From assembly GCA_977006965.1 (NCBI GenBank), contig OZ345369.1:1364001-1428000 (forward strand): a stretch of DNA of 64,000 bases, given 5' to 3'. Positions 10,480 through 22,469 of the stretch are shown one piece after another; positions within the stretch are counted from its first letter, which is position 1; each line of letters opens with the position of its first letter. The translations under genes were made by a program, and so were the position numbers. Source of the stretch: Phymatolithon calcareum. Lineage: Eukaryota; Rhodophyta; Florideophyceae; Hapalidiales. The notes under the pieces are model-generated. The model searched no databases. It was not told the DNA's origin and saw only the letters and a program-made list of their open reading frames with translations.

Positions 10480-12292
10480 CGAAAGCACTGTGAACATCTC
10501 CGTCATCGTAGGCGGTGAAGTTGACGATCATGCATTGGGCAGCTTTGTAGATGTGCTTTCGCTTCGCCTCCGCAAAGCTGTGGATGTTCGGCCTACCACA
10601 TGTCTGTGAGATATCGCCGGTGTGTCTACACAAGAAACAACGGCGGTCCTCATTTCGGACAACCAGTAGGGCTCCTTGCGCTTGCGGACAAGCTTATCTA
10701 GAAGTGCAACCGTCACTAACTCATTCCGTAGCAAGAGCTGGTCACTATTAACCACAGCAGGTGTGATGCGGCCCTTGTGATGCTTGACCCACGTTCACAA
10801 TATCCATACGTCCCCTACCTAATGCCAATTCCACGGTTCGAACGCGATCCGATGCTTCACCAAGGGCTTATATCCGTACAAATGTGCAGCGAAAACGTGC
10901 CGGTATGTCCGTTTGTTCTCTTCAAAGTGGCGAAAAGAACATGTTGAGCGGTACTCGCTGCTAACTGTCACATCAAATGGAGTTACTTCGCAGCAATACA
11001 CGCAGCTCAGTGTGCCAAATTCGATGACTTCTGGCACTAAAAACAGCTTCTCCACTCGGAAGAATTTTTCTCGGTGTTTCTTGTAGCAGTAAGGCGTGAG
11101 GAAAGTTCGATTCGTCATTATTTAGTGAGCTACGCGGCCTCTTGTGATGTGATCGTTGAACATTCGCCAGAGTGCAGAGGCCACAAAGTTGCAGATTAGT
11201 TCTGCATGCACTTTGACAAGCGCACCCTTGGTCTGCTACGAGCTGTTAGAGCTCACGACATCTAAGAGGAGAAGTTCACTATGAAGGAACCCGACCATTA
11301 CGCACGTGCCTATGCGCTCCTTAAATACCAGGTGACTAGCGGATTTTCTCAGCATTGAGATTCTCTAACAATTGGTTCGAGTACTGGTCGGTTCTGGCAT
11401 AGACTACCGACCACAGCAGTCTGTATCGCTGTTCTTGATGCTCGCGCACCCCAGGTTCTTCGAATGCAGGTATCAGGTGTGTCTCGTGCGTATTGCGTTG
11501 TTGGAAGGGAGCAGTTCTGACTCTTCGGCCAAGTCTAGACCTTTGGCGCCTTCTGACATGAAGATCGTAAATTTGGGGAAATGTACAACGCATCTCGAGA
11601 TGTAGCTCGTCCAGCTGCGTGAGCTATCTCCCTGTGCGATGCTGAAGGCCAGAGTGATCGCCTGTCTGTTGGAATCATACGTCGTTAGCATGACTACATG
11701 CCCCGGCGTCACTGTGAGCAGGTGGCCTTGTCAATACTGACGAAACCGATGAAGGTCACCAGGGCATCTATTGCGCCCCTTGTTCAATGCTGTGCAGCAC
11801 CGGCCGTGTCTGTCGAAAGAAAAGAGTTGTGGTGAGTGCGTATACTCCTCGGGGATCGCACTCCTGCACTGTGGCCAGGTACGAGTGCAGTTCTTTGATT
11901 TGCGCCAAGTGATGGACATTTGTGTCCAGCTTAGAAGCCCTACGGTGTGCGCTTTTCAGGTCTTAAGTCAACACAACTTTGTTTGCGGAAAATAGCCATG
12001 AGCTGTGCGGCATATTCACTGCCTCGGCCTTTTGTGGCGATAAATTCAGTCACCAAGGCACCTGCCGCGAAAGCAGCTGCGATCCCTTGAGAAGCCTCCA
12101 ACGCAGCTGTGCCTCGTGAACTTGGTGATCCTGACACTGCCAACTCTCGATAAGGCTAAAGTTAACATGGAGGGAGCAAGCTGTGCGTTGCATACAGATG
12201 ATTTTCAGACTGTTCCATTGACTTGCTGTGGTGATCATGACGTTGAAAACATCGACGACGCTTGATCCAAGGAAGTCGTCCACGGGTGGCAA
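10480..12292 (-). pseudogene. Second MULE transposase, decayed, with catalytic-core and SWIM remnants
   Basis: Minus-strand segments in order: 12292-12050 may be the N-terminal region; 11712-11473 is a clear MULE core fragment (GHVVMLTTYDSNRQAITLAF, then an S-E-G-A-K-G-L motif where active families have SDRxKGL); 11118-10819 aligns with the SWIM region of the first MULE, but here the second cysteine of CxC is F and the CxH cysteine is Y; 10600-10480 carries the same EAKRKH basic tail. Stops and frameshifts separate the segments. The DNA from 10480 to about 11100 is collinear with 412-536 plus 1502-2000 of the first MULE, without the hAT insertion. No inverted repeats or target duplication were found for this copy. 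Non-functional: zinc ligands are lost and the acidic residue of the SDR motif is altered. Confidence 0.7.
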
Positions 12293-12299
12293 CGAGCTC

Positions 12300-13040
12300 C
12301 TTCGTGTCGATGATTTCAGAGTGAGTATTGCGAGAGTATCGTGACTTTAGCTTGGCAGAGGAATTTGACTATGTGCTTGGATGTAGGGGAAGCAATAGAG
12401 CTCATTCTCCATTTTCTCTCAAAAAACGCAACTGTGGTTTTTTGGCTTTGGTGTCTATTTAGCGAATTAGATCTCGCATCCATGGTCCATCTAGTAAAAC
12501 GATCATGGATCCCCCGGTCGCTCCGGACGGCCTCTTCACTTAGGAGAGCTGCGCACGGATAAGACGCTAAGAAGCGCTCTCAAGCGTACCACTTAAAATC
12601 AGAACGTGTAAATGAGCTCTCATTTTGAACTGTTACGCATTTGAAGGGCTCCGTAAGGATATCATCGTAATAAATGAGACGCGTAAGTGGAAACGCGACC
12701 GAGACCTTATCTATTCGGAAGCACCACGTGATGCAAATGAATTCTCGAGCGCCGCGATCATGTCGTCCAATTGGGGAAAATGGTGTCATTTGATTGTAAA
12801 TGCCGTCTATATCCCTGACCAAAGACGAACGAAGCCGGATTGAAAGTAGATGGACAAGCTCCTCGACTGCTTGCACATGTCCCTTAAAGCGACTGCGTGA
12901 TACTGCTAGGAGACTTTAGCAGCAAACTACAAAGTCTTGCTGATAGAGGCTCACTGGTCGCACTGTGGGGGTTAATGTACACAGGTTGGATCAAATGACG
13001 ATGTAGTGAACAGTTGGATTACTTCGCATAAGGCAATTGC
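12300..13040. other. No recognisable gene
   Basis: Open frames of 72-98 codons overlap on both strands at 12580-12876; none carries a motif I can name. Confidence 0.4.
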
Positions 13041-13044
13041 GCTG

Positions 13045-13245
13045 TAAGGCTTACAGTATATGTAACTTTAGGCTGTAAATAATTCATTACAGCTGACAGT
13101 AGATTAAATCTGTACGTAGAGTCTTACAGATGACAGAGCTTTACAGCCGTAAGGACGGATTTGTCTTAGTGATCCTCAGTCTTCTGAGAAAGTATCGGAA
13201 GCTAGGGTACTGTAATAACTGTAATACTATCTGTAAATAAATGTA
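13045..13245. repeat. Cluster of TTACAG/CTGTAA motifs
   Basis: About ten copies of CTGTAA or its complement TTACAG (some as TTACAGC or CTGTAAAT) lie in 200 bases in both orientations. A similar but smaller cluster lies at 18355-18550, next to a CENP-B-type transposase fragment. This suggests transposase-binding subterminal repeats or the remains of a non-autonomous element, but the link is only by motif. Confidence 0.5.
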
Positions 13246-13756
13246 ACCTCTATGGACTAGGTTTAGGGTATGAGGACTTATGATAGTGGCGTTGAAAGCC
13301 ACACGGTCACTGGTGCCTGCAGATCATATAAGACAGTAGTTAACAAACTCTTCATCGCTTAATAGAAAAAGTAGGGTCTACGACCATCTTCAACAATCTT
13401 ACAGCTGATCAAACAGCAATCCCCGTGCACATACATGAACGAAGTTCTGGAACTCACCCCGTCGTAAATTGACTACAATGATTTGTAAAATTAGTGTCCC
13501 AGCAATTGTCAGTGTAATGCCTATTTGTGTACTACAAGCACGAGGGATGAGTGAGGGAGTTTACTACTCGGACTCGTACTTGAACTTCATATTTTCGATT
13601 AGGAAGTTAAAAGTTTTCGACAGCAGAGGGAAGAAGATTAAACACGATAGCCAAAAATAAAAGTCTCTTTGAAATGCCATGGACAGAAGAAGAAGTTCAT
13701 GGCGAGGACAAGACATGACAATGTCGATTATCAGCATACTAGATCTCATAATGCAT

Positions 13757-13784
13757 CAATATCATGATATAAATCATGATATTG
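13757..13784. repeat. 28-bp palindrome
   Basis: Perfect 12-base arms CAATATCATGAT and ATCATGATATTG are separated by ATAA. A+T-rich; no associated gene. Confidence 0.75.
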
Positions 13785-14343
13785 TGGCATTGTAAGAATT
13801 GAAAAAGTGTTCAAGGGGGGTTGAACTTGTTATTTAAATACCGTATGCCTCCAGTGATTGAAATTAATATGCTTTCTTATATATATAGCTGGAAGTCGTT
13901 TTCACCTGCGAAACTTCACTTCCAACCCACCCAGTCAGGTCGAACTCTCACCCATAAAGTGTTCTCTTGGCCAATCAAACCATGCGAAAGAGATGAGTCC
14001 ACCACGCTTAACCAAGTCTCTAAAAAAAGCCAGTAATAAAATGGATGCCAAATGAAGCAGCCAATCTCGGGAGCCAAGATCGCATTTCTGCGCGCGCTGT
14101 ACAGCAATTCCCAAGAAAATTTTGCGGATCGGATGAGAAATCATCGAAAGCCAATAGATCAAAGGCGCGGCGCTGGTGGAATATGGCGGAGGACTTTTCG
14201 GTCTAGCTTAAAACAAAAAACAGTACAATGACTGTAATATCATGACGCACACCGACGACAGCAATGAGATGAGCTCATTAGAGTGATTAAGTGAACGCGG
14301 AAGGAAACGGTCCCACTGGGTCGAATATGCGCACAAAACTCAA

Positions 14344-15340
14344 TTGGTTCAATTTGAACCGCTCCGTGTGGCTGCTGTCCAAATGAGCAAGCGTTTACTA
14401 TTGAATATTGCGGTACATACTGTCAGTGAATCGGAATCCCCGTTTCCAGACTCGTATCTTGATGAGCATTCCAAGCGTCGAATCATATCGCACATCAAGG
14501 GCCCTTGGATTGAAGCATTTATGAATCGCTTCAACATCATTATTCGGAAGCAGAGTGCAAACCTTTCACGGTGCACAGCACACACAGTGTACATGAAGAA
14601 ACTCTTAGCGTTACACTTGGGCCAAGTATAGCTTGAATATCCAAATGGGACGCTCGACGAAACTATGGTCGAAAATATGAACGAAACTCACTTTATCTTC
14701 AATCAAGACAATAATCATAAGCTGGGCAGAATTGGAGTAGAAGATATTAACTACGCTGATGATGCATCTGGGTTTTACGTATCACAGGATTGGAGCATTC
14801 TAAGGCTGAAGCACCGTTTATGATATTCAAGAATAAGGATCGAAATTATCCAATTCAGGGCGTTCCAGACAACGTGGAAGGACTATCGTACCACATCGGG
14901 CCCAGAGTATGGATGGACAAATGTGTGTTTATTAATGGTTGTATGAACCAAGGGCCACTGCAAAGGATCCCATTCGCCGCACTAGGGTTCTATTTATGGA
15001 CACTATGCGGGCCACATCCACTCCGAAACAATTGCAGTCGCTGCATGCTAATAACCCAACGATACATAAGCTGCCTCCAACCCAGGGACGCACTTTTAAA
15101 TGAAACTGGCAGCTGCACGCTTGAAATGCATTAACGGCATGGTTGACAGTGACGGAATTTCATTCGCGTGCAAGTCTATAATATGCTGCGGTCTTGCGTG
15201 TGATATAGATGGCGAGTGGAGAAAAGAACAGCTTTTCACACATCTACAAAACATTATTTGAAAAACATGGCGATAAATTCTGTGGGCTGTGCCCCGAGCC
15301 TGAGTTTATAGGCTTGGTTTGAAATAAACGGTCCTTTTTA
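14344..15340 (+). pseudogene. pogo/Tigger-like DDE transposase remnant
   Basis: The first frame (14344-14631) has a helical segment SHIKGPWIEAFMNRFNI and a HLGQV motif as in the CENP-B-like DNA-binding half of this group. It continues through a stop into LEYPNGTLDETMVENMNETH, the first catalytic block of DDE superfamily endonucleases, where the usual Asp of MDETH is Asn. Around 14860-15010 further conserved blocks appear in shifted frames, including RVLFMDTM (second Asp) and HKLPP. A C-terminal stretch LAAARLKCINGMVDSDGI follows, then a run ending GEWRKEQLF near 15245. At least four stops or shifts are present, so the gene is dead. The family call rests on the order of these blocks and not on one motif. 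Confidence 0.6.
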
Positions 15341-15348
15341 AAAGGTTT

Positions 15349-15816
15349 ATGAACATATTCGAATTTATTTACTTCCTTGGCGCAGTTGTACTCGAGTATC
15401 ACTGCAATACGTCCTACGATACGATATTCACTGAACCACTAATTTCACAAATCAGTGTACATCAATATGTCCCGAAAGTGGCAGTCTGTGCTACATCAAT
15501 GCAAAGTAATGTGAGCGTAAGCATGTGGCGATTTGATAAGAGAAAGTATGATCACGGATCAGTTATGGAAATCCTCGAGCTCCATCAAAGGGCACTTTCC
15601 AAACATCTGCAAAAGGGACAGATTAGATCAGAGCAGAAGATAGCGCAAAAATTCGGCAACTTCGGCAATTTGACGCTGAGGAAACTGTCAGAGACAGACA
15701 AGAATGTTTTGCTCTGGATGAGACTGCAAAACACTGGTCGCAGTTGTTTCAAATTACTCCCGGTATTAATGAAAGCAACTCAAAGGGCGAGGACAGGGAA
15801 GTATCGAGACTCATGA
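15349..15816 (+). pseudogene. Possible pogo-like N-terminal helix-turn-helix fragment
   Basis: A 155-codon frame with no long hydrophobic run. From about residue 60 it reads KRKYDHGSVMEILELHQ and then QKIAQKFGNFGNLTLRKL, a spacing like the psq/CENP-B-type helix-turn-helix that begins pogo/Tigger transposases (basic start, then IAxKFG and a second recognition helix). It is in the same orientation as the DDE remnant just upstream but follows it, so it would be the start of another copy, not the head of that one. The first 55 residues have no recognisable feature and the true start may be internal. No matching catalytic part lies downstream. Moderate to low certainty. Confidence 0.35.
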
Positions 15817-15829
15817 AATAACGGACGCA

Positions 15830-17233
15830 GCAGAAATCATGAAACCAATGACTAATTCAGCGGTGGAGTGACATGGTGGGAGCTGTGTATTTTACGATAT
15901 ATCTCTTTGTTTATTTACTTGTTCCTTGTCTGTCTCCCCCCGATCCGCTAGTCGGATTTCAGGCGTGATTTATATAAACATTTCCTATTTCATCTGCCAT
16001 AACTTGTATGCACGATAATTTCACATTCTTTTTCTGTATATTTTTCTACAAAGTTCCATTCGTGTTCTAGAACCGTCTAGAAAGGTCCAATTAGTTTCTA
16101 GATGTTTCTCAAAATTTCTAATCGTGTTATAGATACAACTCAGAGCCGCTCTGACGGTTCTTCAAGTTGTTCCCCGCGATTGAGCCACCTTTGATCGCCC
16201 TCTAATGAATTACAGCCCGTGGCCAGTTTAGGCCATTGGAAGACTGCCGCTGCTAATAGAATTCTTTTGATAACACTTGATACCACAAGTTCCGAAGCGA
16301 TCCGATCTGAATGTCGCCAAACTCACCGTTGCACCCGTCCCGTCGCAAGTAACCCCCTAAAGGGGGCCCAAGCTGTCCCCCGAACGAGTTTTTGTTTCAT
16401 AGGCACCCCAAGATGACTGTTCGCTGCCGAGGTAGGTGTGCTTTTTACTTGGCATTTTTTTACTACAAAGAATAACGCAGAACGTAATGGAGACCAGCGC
16501 TAGAGAAGATGGTGATGAGAGAAGCAATTGTTATTAGGACCATAATTGTTACACAGGGTAGTCACCGAGATCCAAGCTGCTCTATTGTTAACAAATCTGG
16601 CGTTGAGCACTTGCAAAATATAAACATATACCCTACAGTATCGGTGCCACCCTCCTCTCTGTACGTATTTGATGTGCATTCGCGGGATGTCCGACAAGGG
16701 CCATGTCAGACGGATGCAAAGTCGCGAATCGAAGACGATGCAGTTTCCACGATCAACAAACCGTCTCAGTGAAGAGCTCTTCCTCTTGCTTGGCGGACGA
16801 GCGGTGACATACCAGGATTGGTCCTGGTCCTTGATGTCAAAGCAGCAACGAGCTGTTGCTGAACTGTGGGTCTCTATCGAGCGGAAGGTGCTCGGTGTTA
16901 ACAAATGTTGGTTGACACTTTTACTGCAGTTGTCTTCGATGCCTCCGAGCTCTGCTCCAAAAAGCATAGCTACCGATTTACAGCGTTTTCAATAGAGAGA
17001 GGCGAAACATTCGCCGAGCTCACAAATTGTGCGAAAGTGCACAATCTTACTAGATTGAAGCTCAAGCAATTCTTCTGCAATCCAAAGTGGCTGTCAGTCA
17101 GCCATCACATGGAAACCGTAAGATATAAACTTGGTTCTCCATCACGCATCGAGCCCACTTGGACACCTTTTCTATGTCGGCAAAATTTGTTCCAGTGTAG
17201 ACCACACTGTCTGTTTCGAATCACTGTTTAGTG
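15830..17233. other. No assignable gene
   Basis: Frames of 108 codons at 16669-16995 and 16905-17231 (plus) overlap one of 155 codons at 16500-16967 (minus). I cannot recognise any of them. The segment near 16050-16140 has repeated TCTAG strings. Confidence 0.4.
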
Positions 17234-17292
17234 TCAGGAAGCCAATTTCGGGAAGCCAGTATGGAGAAGCCAGAATCGGTAAGCCAGTATAA
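17234..17292 (+). repeat. Short tandem repeat, about 15-bp period, GAAGCCAGTAT-like
   Basis: Four imperfect units share GAAGCCA or TAAGCCA followed by GTAT, ATTT or GAAT (for example GGGAAGCCAGTATGG). No coding link. Confidence 0.7.
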
Positions 17293-17877
17293 GCCTGCTT
17301 TAGATTAATTCAACCGTCAAGTGTTCGAGAACAGTCTGTACGTGTCGCACAACAGTATTGCCGTATAGCGGAGAATTTTTGACTCCTTCAATTCGCCCCT
17401 ACCAGCTCCGACAACTCACAAGCACCTCCGCGCAGAGGAGCCATCCGGCAGTCGAGGTCCAGGTTGGTGTTGAGTGGGGTGGACATGAGCACCGTGAAAA
17501 GGAATTAAGACCCTTCCTGCGCGATTCGTCAGGCACTAGGAGTGTTAATAAAAACATATTTTCTCAACTACATTACGAGGACTCGAGAGCATCTCAGTGA
17601 ATAATATCTAGCGCTGCGCTGTGCTGTTGGATTGGCCTATGGCGTCTCTAAAGACATGAAGATCTCGTTGAAGGTGGGTACTCGCGTCCGGAAGAATGCA
17701 CATAAATGCAGAGTGATGAACGGGATGTAACATGGAATACAATACTTCTAGAGTTGGCACGACTGCAACAACTATAGACAATTTCTCTGGTTCCTCCTCT
17801 TCCTCTTCTCCTTGTTCAGGCCTCTTCTCTACGTCTTCCTCGACCCTGACCATGAAATGCAACGTAAATAATAGCAT

Positions 17878-18294
17878 GGCGCTTCAAAAAGTTGATGCAA
17901 CAACCGACTGAGCCGAGAAACCCTCCACGCGAGCGCGCTGCTCATCCGAAAGGTCCTCACGACGCAGTACTGCATCACGAACGAGGAGAGCGTGCGTAAT
18001 GATTACGTCTTGGGTGATCGGCACCTAGCGGGCCAGCTCTACGAAACGGTAGAATCTGTTGTCAACCTCAGGGAATTTTGCGGGCCTGATCGTCTTTGAT
18101 TGCAGAGATAGCGCGTTCCGTTCGCCCTCAGCGAGAAGTGCATCACCTTCGCATTTGAGTTTTGTTACAAAACGCCGAGAAACGCCAAATTTCTGCATAA
18201 TTGCAACCGGAGTACTTCCTATGTTCAGCATTTGGTGTACATCGGGCTTTTGCTGCAGCGTGAGCCTCTTCCGCGTCTTCCCGGTGCCTGCCAT
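17878..18294 (-). pseudogene. CENP-B/Tigger-type transposase N-terminal DNA-binding region
   Basis: From an ATG at 18294 the frame encodes a basic start (KTRKRLTLQQK) and a helix-turn-helix of the CENP-B N-terminal class: IMQKFGVSRRFVTKLK. After an in-frame TAG at 18027-18025 the same frame continues (VPITQDVIITHALLVRDAVL), matching the second CENP-B-type DNA-binding half. Near 17890 a frameshift leads into NFLKRHAM, the usual end of that half. The catalytic DDE domain is not present in the 600 bp beyond. It is therefore a truncated, inactivated fragment. It is in opposite orientation to the pogo-like DDE remnant at 14.3 kb, so the two are separate insertions. Confidence 0.7.
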
Positions 18295-18354
18295 GTTAGC
18301 CCACGGCTCGTAGGCGGTGCATCCAAGATGACGAAGTGATCCCGACCACTCAAT

Positions 18355-18550
18355 ACTGTAAATACATTACAGCATGGAAAAAGGTATGATACTCATGCCA
18401 TCGCCGGCGAGGTGGCACTAATCACCGTGGAGCACTATTCAATGTGGCACTATATAGCGACCCCCCCCCCCGTAGTCTAGACATAAATTACAGTATATGC
18501 AATTACAGTTTTCGACAAACTTGGGCATCATACTTACAGCATGTATATGA
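18355..18550. repeat. TTACAG/CTGTAA motifs flanking the CENP-B-type fragment
   Basis: CTGTAAATACATTACAGCATG occurs in split form at about 18357-18376, and three further TTACAG copies lie at 18485-18540, one again followed by CATG. A run of ten C residues occurs at about 18462-18471. The motifs lie just upstream of the minus-strand transposase fragment, where its terminal region would be expected. Confidence 0.45.
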
Positions 18551-18762
18551 TTGTTACAAATCAGGAGCATTTGCGGAACCGCCCGAAATGCCCAACATAA
18601 TGCTGAACACTACATCAGAGGCCGCTATTGAATCATGGGCTGACGTTATAGAACGCAAGTTCAAGAAGCAAGACGGCAAAGCAGTCTTATTCCCCTTGAA
18701 TGAGAGTATGTCCCTTCCTTCCAGCGAAAAGAAATTTTCGATTCTGGCAATGCAATTAAAAA

Positions 18763-18925
18763 AGATATTTTTATTTCAATGTTTTAAAGCACCACAGTCA
18801 TAAGAATATACGGGCAAGGCTTCCTCAGGTGCTGCCCTCACTAGGGTGGCTCTACTCTTATGTCTGGTATTCTATCTCAGCTTCTAGCATGTACTCGGTT
18901 GTTTTAAAAAAGGGATGTCGTCAGG
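18763..18925 (-). mobile_element. 3' tail of the non-LTR family (copy d)
   Basis: Minus-strand tail with GAGGAAGCCTTGCCCGTATA and the extended block AGCATGTACT/TATGTCTGGT (as read on the plus strand) shared with copy e at 22.5 kb. No coding sequence of the same orientation is attached, and the plus-strand element begins directly beyond it. Confidence 0.75.
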
Positions 18926-18949
18926 TATTGATAGCATTACGGTCCAAAT

Positions 18950-20720
18950 CTACTAAAACAGCGCCGCAGCAAGAGACGCACTCTCGGAAGTCCTGATGAC
19001 TGTGTGGGAAGAACAAGAATGCATGAAGACCTTTCCGTTGGAGCCCTAATTACGGTGCATAAGAAGGGATCCAAAAAAGAGAGGTCACACTACAGGCTGC
19101 TTGCCTTCTACCACATGCGTTCAAGACTTTTTCAATGTGCGTCCTAAACAGGATTCTGCTACTCACAATGCATTTCCTCGCGGAATGACAATCTGGATTT
19201 CGAAGATCACGAGGCACACGAGACTTTCTGGTTGCCTGGACGATGGACTACTGACCACAAGATAGCAGAAAAGTTGTGTCCAGTTTCATAAATTTCCGTG
19301 CCGCTTTCGCCAGTCTATCACACGAATTCGTAATTGAATCACTACGCGCATAACGGGTACCTGGGAAAAATGTTAGAATTTTAAAAATAATGAACGACAG
19401 CGCAATAGTCACTGTAAACGGCAGCTTCCAGTAGATAAACGGGAATATTCGACGCATAAGTGTTAACCAATGTGTGCTTCAAGTGGATATACTGAGCCCT
19501 CTATGCTTCATTATTGCTCGAGACCCCATATTCCGAAGGCACAACACCTCCTCACAGATCAGACTGACTCCATCCATAAGCATATGCATATGACGTCGTG
19601 TTTATAGACGAAAAGCATACAACGCATCCGAAAGGATAATGAAGATACGTGAGGGAGGCCACGAGGAAGCTGGGTTGGATATGTCTATACCAACAAGTTT
19701 TGCACAGCATATTCAAGCCAAAAAAGCTCTGTATCGGGCTCTACGGAGCGGGATATTTTCCATACAGGGAATCCCTGGAAACCCAAGAACGCTTACATTG
19801 TCGCCCCATCCCCGGTGTCGAAGCCGTCGATGAGTCAAAAGCCTATCTGTCGGAACAATTCTAGCCTTACGCAAATGGGATGACAAGGGGCGTTTTAATT
19901 GGCATGTTATTCAAGTCGTCCGAAGGAATATCCGAGCAGAGAAAAAGTATCAGTAGAGTACTTTGGTTCAAGAAAGGGCTGACAAGGCACTAGTACAGCC
20001 ACGCTGGGAGTACGCAATGCACTAACGCCCTGGACAGAAGACGTACAAAATGCCGTCAAGGAAGTAGAAGCAACATTCTTCAATCAAGTTTTCGGGCCAC
20101 TGGCCAGAGGAAGGACGGATAGGCTCCGTCTCCTGTGCCGGATCCAGGCGGCCGCACATCGACGTGAAATCTTGGCCTTCAAAACGCTGAGAAGGAACAA
20201 GGCGAAAGAACGTATGTATTCAAATGAAGTGCTCGAAAGAAGAAACAACCATGAATGGCAGTACACGAGAAAAGATATCGCCGCGATGGAGACCAGAGAG
20301 CCGTTCGGTGAAGCTGTAAAGCATATCCAAACAACCAATCTTCGCAAGCACTTCGATCGAAATTTCTGGAAATGGAAGGAGACCGCCTAGAATCGAAGCG
20401 GAAAAGAAAGATAGCATACGACAAGACAAGAGAATTGCCAGCAATCCTCAAGTTCCCCAAGGTGAAGCACAGACAACTCGCGCTGCAGTATGCCTGTGGC
20501 AGATTCCCACAGGTGTCAACAACAAGTATGACTGAAGAATTCGGTACCAGAGCCGGAGCGCATATGGAGATCCTTGAACAAACGCTAGCATGGTACGAAC
20601 TCGAAGGAGAAAACGACTGGAAACAGAAAAGGCGCTAGATGAGCTCTTACTATTTAGCAAGACACTATTAGAACGCATGGAGAACGAAGAAGGGCTGTAT
20701 TAATCCGCAGAATGCAAGGC
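18950..20720 (+). pseudogene. Non-LTR retrotransposon reverse transcriptase, degenerate
   Basis: Three plus-strand stretches carry reverse-transcriptase motifs in the right order: KKGSKKERSHYRLL near 19057-19105, QSGFRRSRGTRDF near 19190-19228, and VNQCVLQVDILSPLCFIIA at 19462-19518, followed by AYAYDVV near 19585-19605, where active enzymes have YADD. Downstream (19640-20640) is the C-terminal part, ending in a frame that reads KRKIAYDKTRELPAILKFPK, also found in the minus-strand copy at 22.86-23.07 kb. Stops, frameshifts and the lost catalytic Asp make it inactive. The family's tail follows at 20775-20900 in the same orientation, so this is the most complete copy of the family here, although the 5' end and endonuclease are missing. 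Confidence 0.75.
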
Positions 20721-20774
20721 AAAAAGTGGTCGAGTCCAAGCACCAACAATCCCTTAGAGGACTGAGATAGGACT

Positions 20775-20900
20775 ACTTTGAGTCCCGTCCGCCATGCTGA
20801 TGGACGTTTCGTGAGCTACACAAAGGTAGGTAGCATCAGAGGAAGCCTTGCCCATATCTTCGGAAGTCTGTAGGGCTTTTAAATAAACTTGAAAGGAAAA
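20775..20900 (+). mobile_element. 3' tail attached to the reverse-transcriptase copy (copy c)
   Basis: It has a hairpin GTCCGCC-loop-GGACG near 20787-20806, then ACACAAAGGTAGGTAGCATC, GGAAGCCTTGCCCATATCTT, AAATAAACTT and an A-rich end. It follows the coding remnant in the same orientation and so defines the tail of the family. Confidence 0.78.
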
Positions 20901-21139
20901 AAAGTAGAGTACTTTGACGGGAAAGAGCGCAAGACGCTTTGCCTTGACCAATAAGAATGGGGTGTCATATCAGCACCACAGCGGAGGGTTCCAAGCAGGT
21001 ACGGAATACCAGCAGGCAAGATTGTTCGTCGTAAGAAATGGAAAGCGTGAAAATAATAGCTGAAACTCTTGACAGTGTGATGGATTTCAAGTAGTTGGGA
21101 ACTATGCAATCAAGAGCAGCATAACCTATGAACCCCCAT

Positions 21140-21625
21140 TTCCTACCGTATCAAAATTGCCAAATCACGTTTCAAAAGTCTCTTTCGATTTCTCACGAAC
21201 ACGGCACTACCGCTCCCGCTTCGATTACTCCTCTGGCGAGCCTCTATCGTCTCGACTTTGATGTACGGACGTGAATCCTGGAATCTTACGAAGCTAATCC
21301 TGAAAATTTTACAGGTACGGTATCGAAAATGCTGGTAGCTATGACCAAAACAACGATACTGAAAAAACAAGAGAGCCCTTAATGTCGGTGATACAATAGA
21401 TTAAGGACCATCGCTGGGGATGGTTAGGATATGTTCTACTCATGGATGAGAATAGGCTCGGTCGCAGGATACTACAGTACTACAATGAGTACCCGGAACA
21501 TACGCCTCTCCCCTTGGCGAAATACGAAACAAAGATATCGAACCGGCCATATTAAACACCTCCGACCTCAGCAGGTGGAATGAAATGGAGCCTTTTAGAC
21601 GTGCTAGCCTCTTAGAGGAATAAAG
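21140..21625 (+). pseudogene. C-terminal end of a second non-LTR reverse transcriptase type
   Basis: Conceptual plus-strand translation gives RLLLWRASIVSTLMYGRESW and, after stops, IKDHRWGWLGYVLLMDENRL. The LxYGxExW and RRWxWLGHVLRM-like pair is typical of the post-RT thumb region of RTE/CR1-type retrotransposons. It ends SRWNEMEPFRRASLLEE. The sequence differs from the C-terminus of the neighbouring family, so it is probably a different element. Several stops are present. No tail could be assigned. Confidence 0.55.
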
Positions 21626-21639
21626 CAATCACCATCATT

Positions 21640-22460
21640 TGGCCAATTTTTACCACTTTCTGGCCATTTAGTGAAATTCCTCATTGATATTTCATTTGCG
21701 TTTGAAGTTGGCTTTGGCCGGTGGATTAGCGGTTGCAGTTGCAGACAAAAGTCTAGGACGACCCTCATCCAAGCTTTTCGCGGTCATATGTGCAACTCAT
21801 ACGCCAGCCAATATCGTCGCAAAACTGCCAAAATCTCCAGTTCAAAAATGAAAAAGTCGTTTGGATAAAGGCCAGGGAACACTCCGTTCTCGAAATCCCG
21901 ACAGAGGCTTTAACAAGAGCAACTGTATAAAACACGAAAAACCTAGCATCAGCCGCGAACATGGATAGCTCTTGAAGACTTAACAGGATGTCACGCAAAA
22001 AGGTTCCTGGCCTTCAACTCAGCCGGGGGTCCTTTAAGATTCTCAACCTGCGATGCTCTACGTTACGCTTCCAGTGGTGTGCTCTTCACGGTCTGTTCCT
22101 AATCCAGTCCGGAGCTCCTACTAATGGAGACTGTTGACTTCTTAACTCTGCTGTTTAGTTTGGGCTATCCTACGGTCTCCTACTTATAGTGCGTGGCACT
22201 CGGAGACACCGGGAATCACTCTAAGCACTCGGGATAGCTGGTGTGTTGCCGTTGGGTCCTGCGAATAGCTCCGTAGCGTTCTATAAGCTACATACCGCAC
22301 GCGAGCTATCGCGAGTATCAACTCATAGGATGTGGATCGATCGAAGTCCGCAGTTCGCGGATAAGGGTCTGAAATTAATGTAGATCTATCAGAGACTTCC
22401 GGTGACGGTTGAAGGTCGAGATTTTCCCTTGAAGTTGACAAAGAAATAGTTTTCAGCCTG
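21640..22460. other. No assignable gene
   Basis: Open frames of at most 85 codons (for example minus 22184-22441) have no recognisable motif. Nothing structured was seen between the two retrotransposon remnants. Confidence 0.4.
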
Positions 22461-22469
22461 CAGGATATT

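Noticed and set aside
16500-16967. 155-codon minus-strand frame
   Set aside because: It overlaps plus-strand frames of similar length, has no domain, and its amino-acid order looks random. No basis to call a gene.
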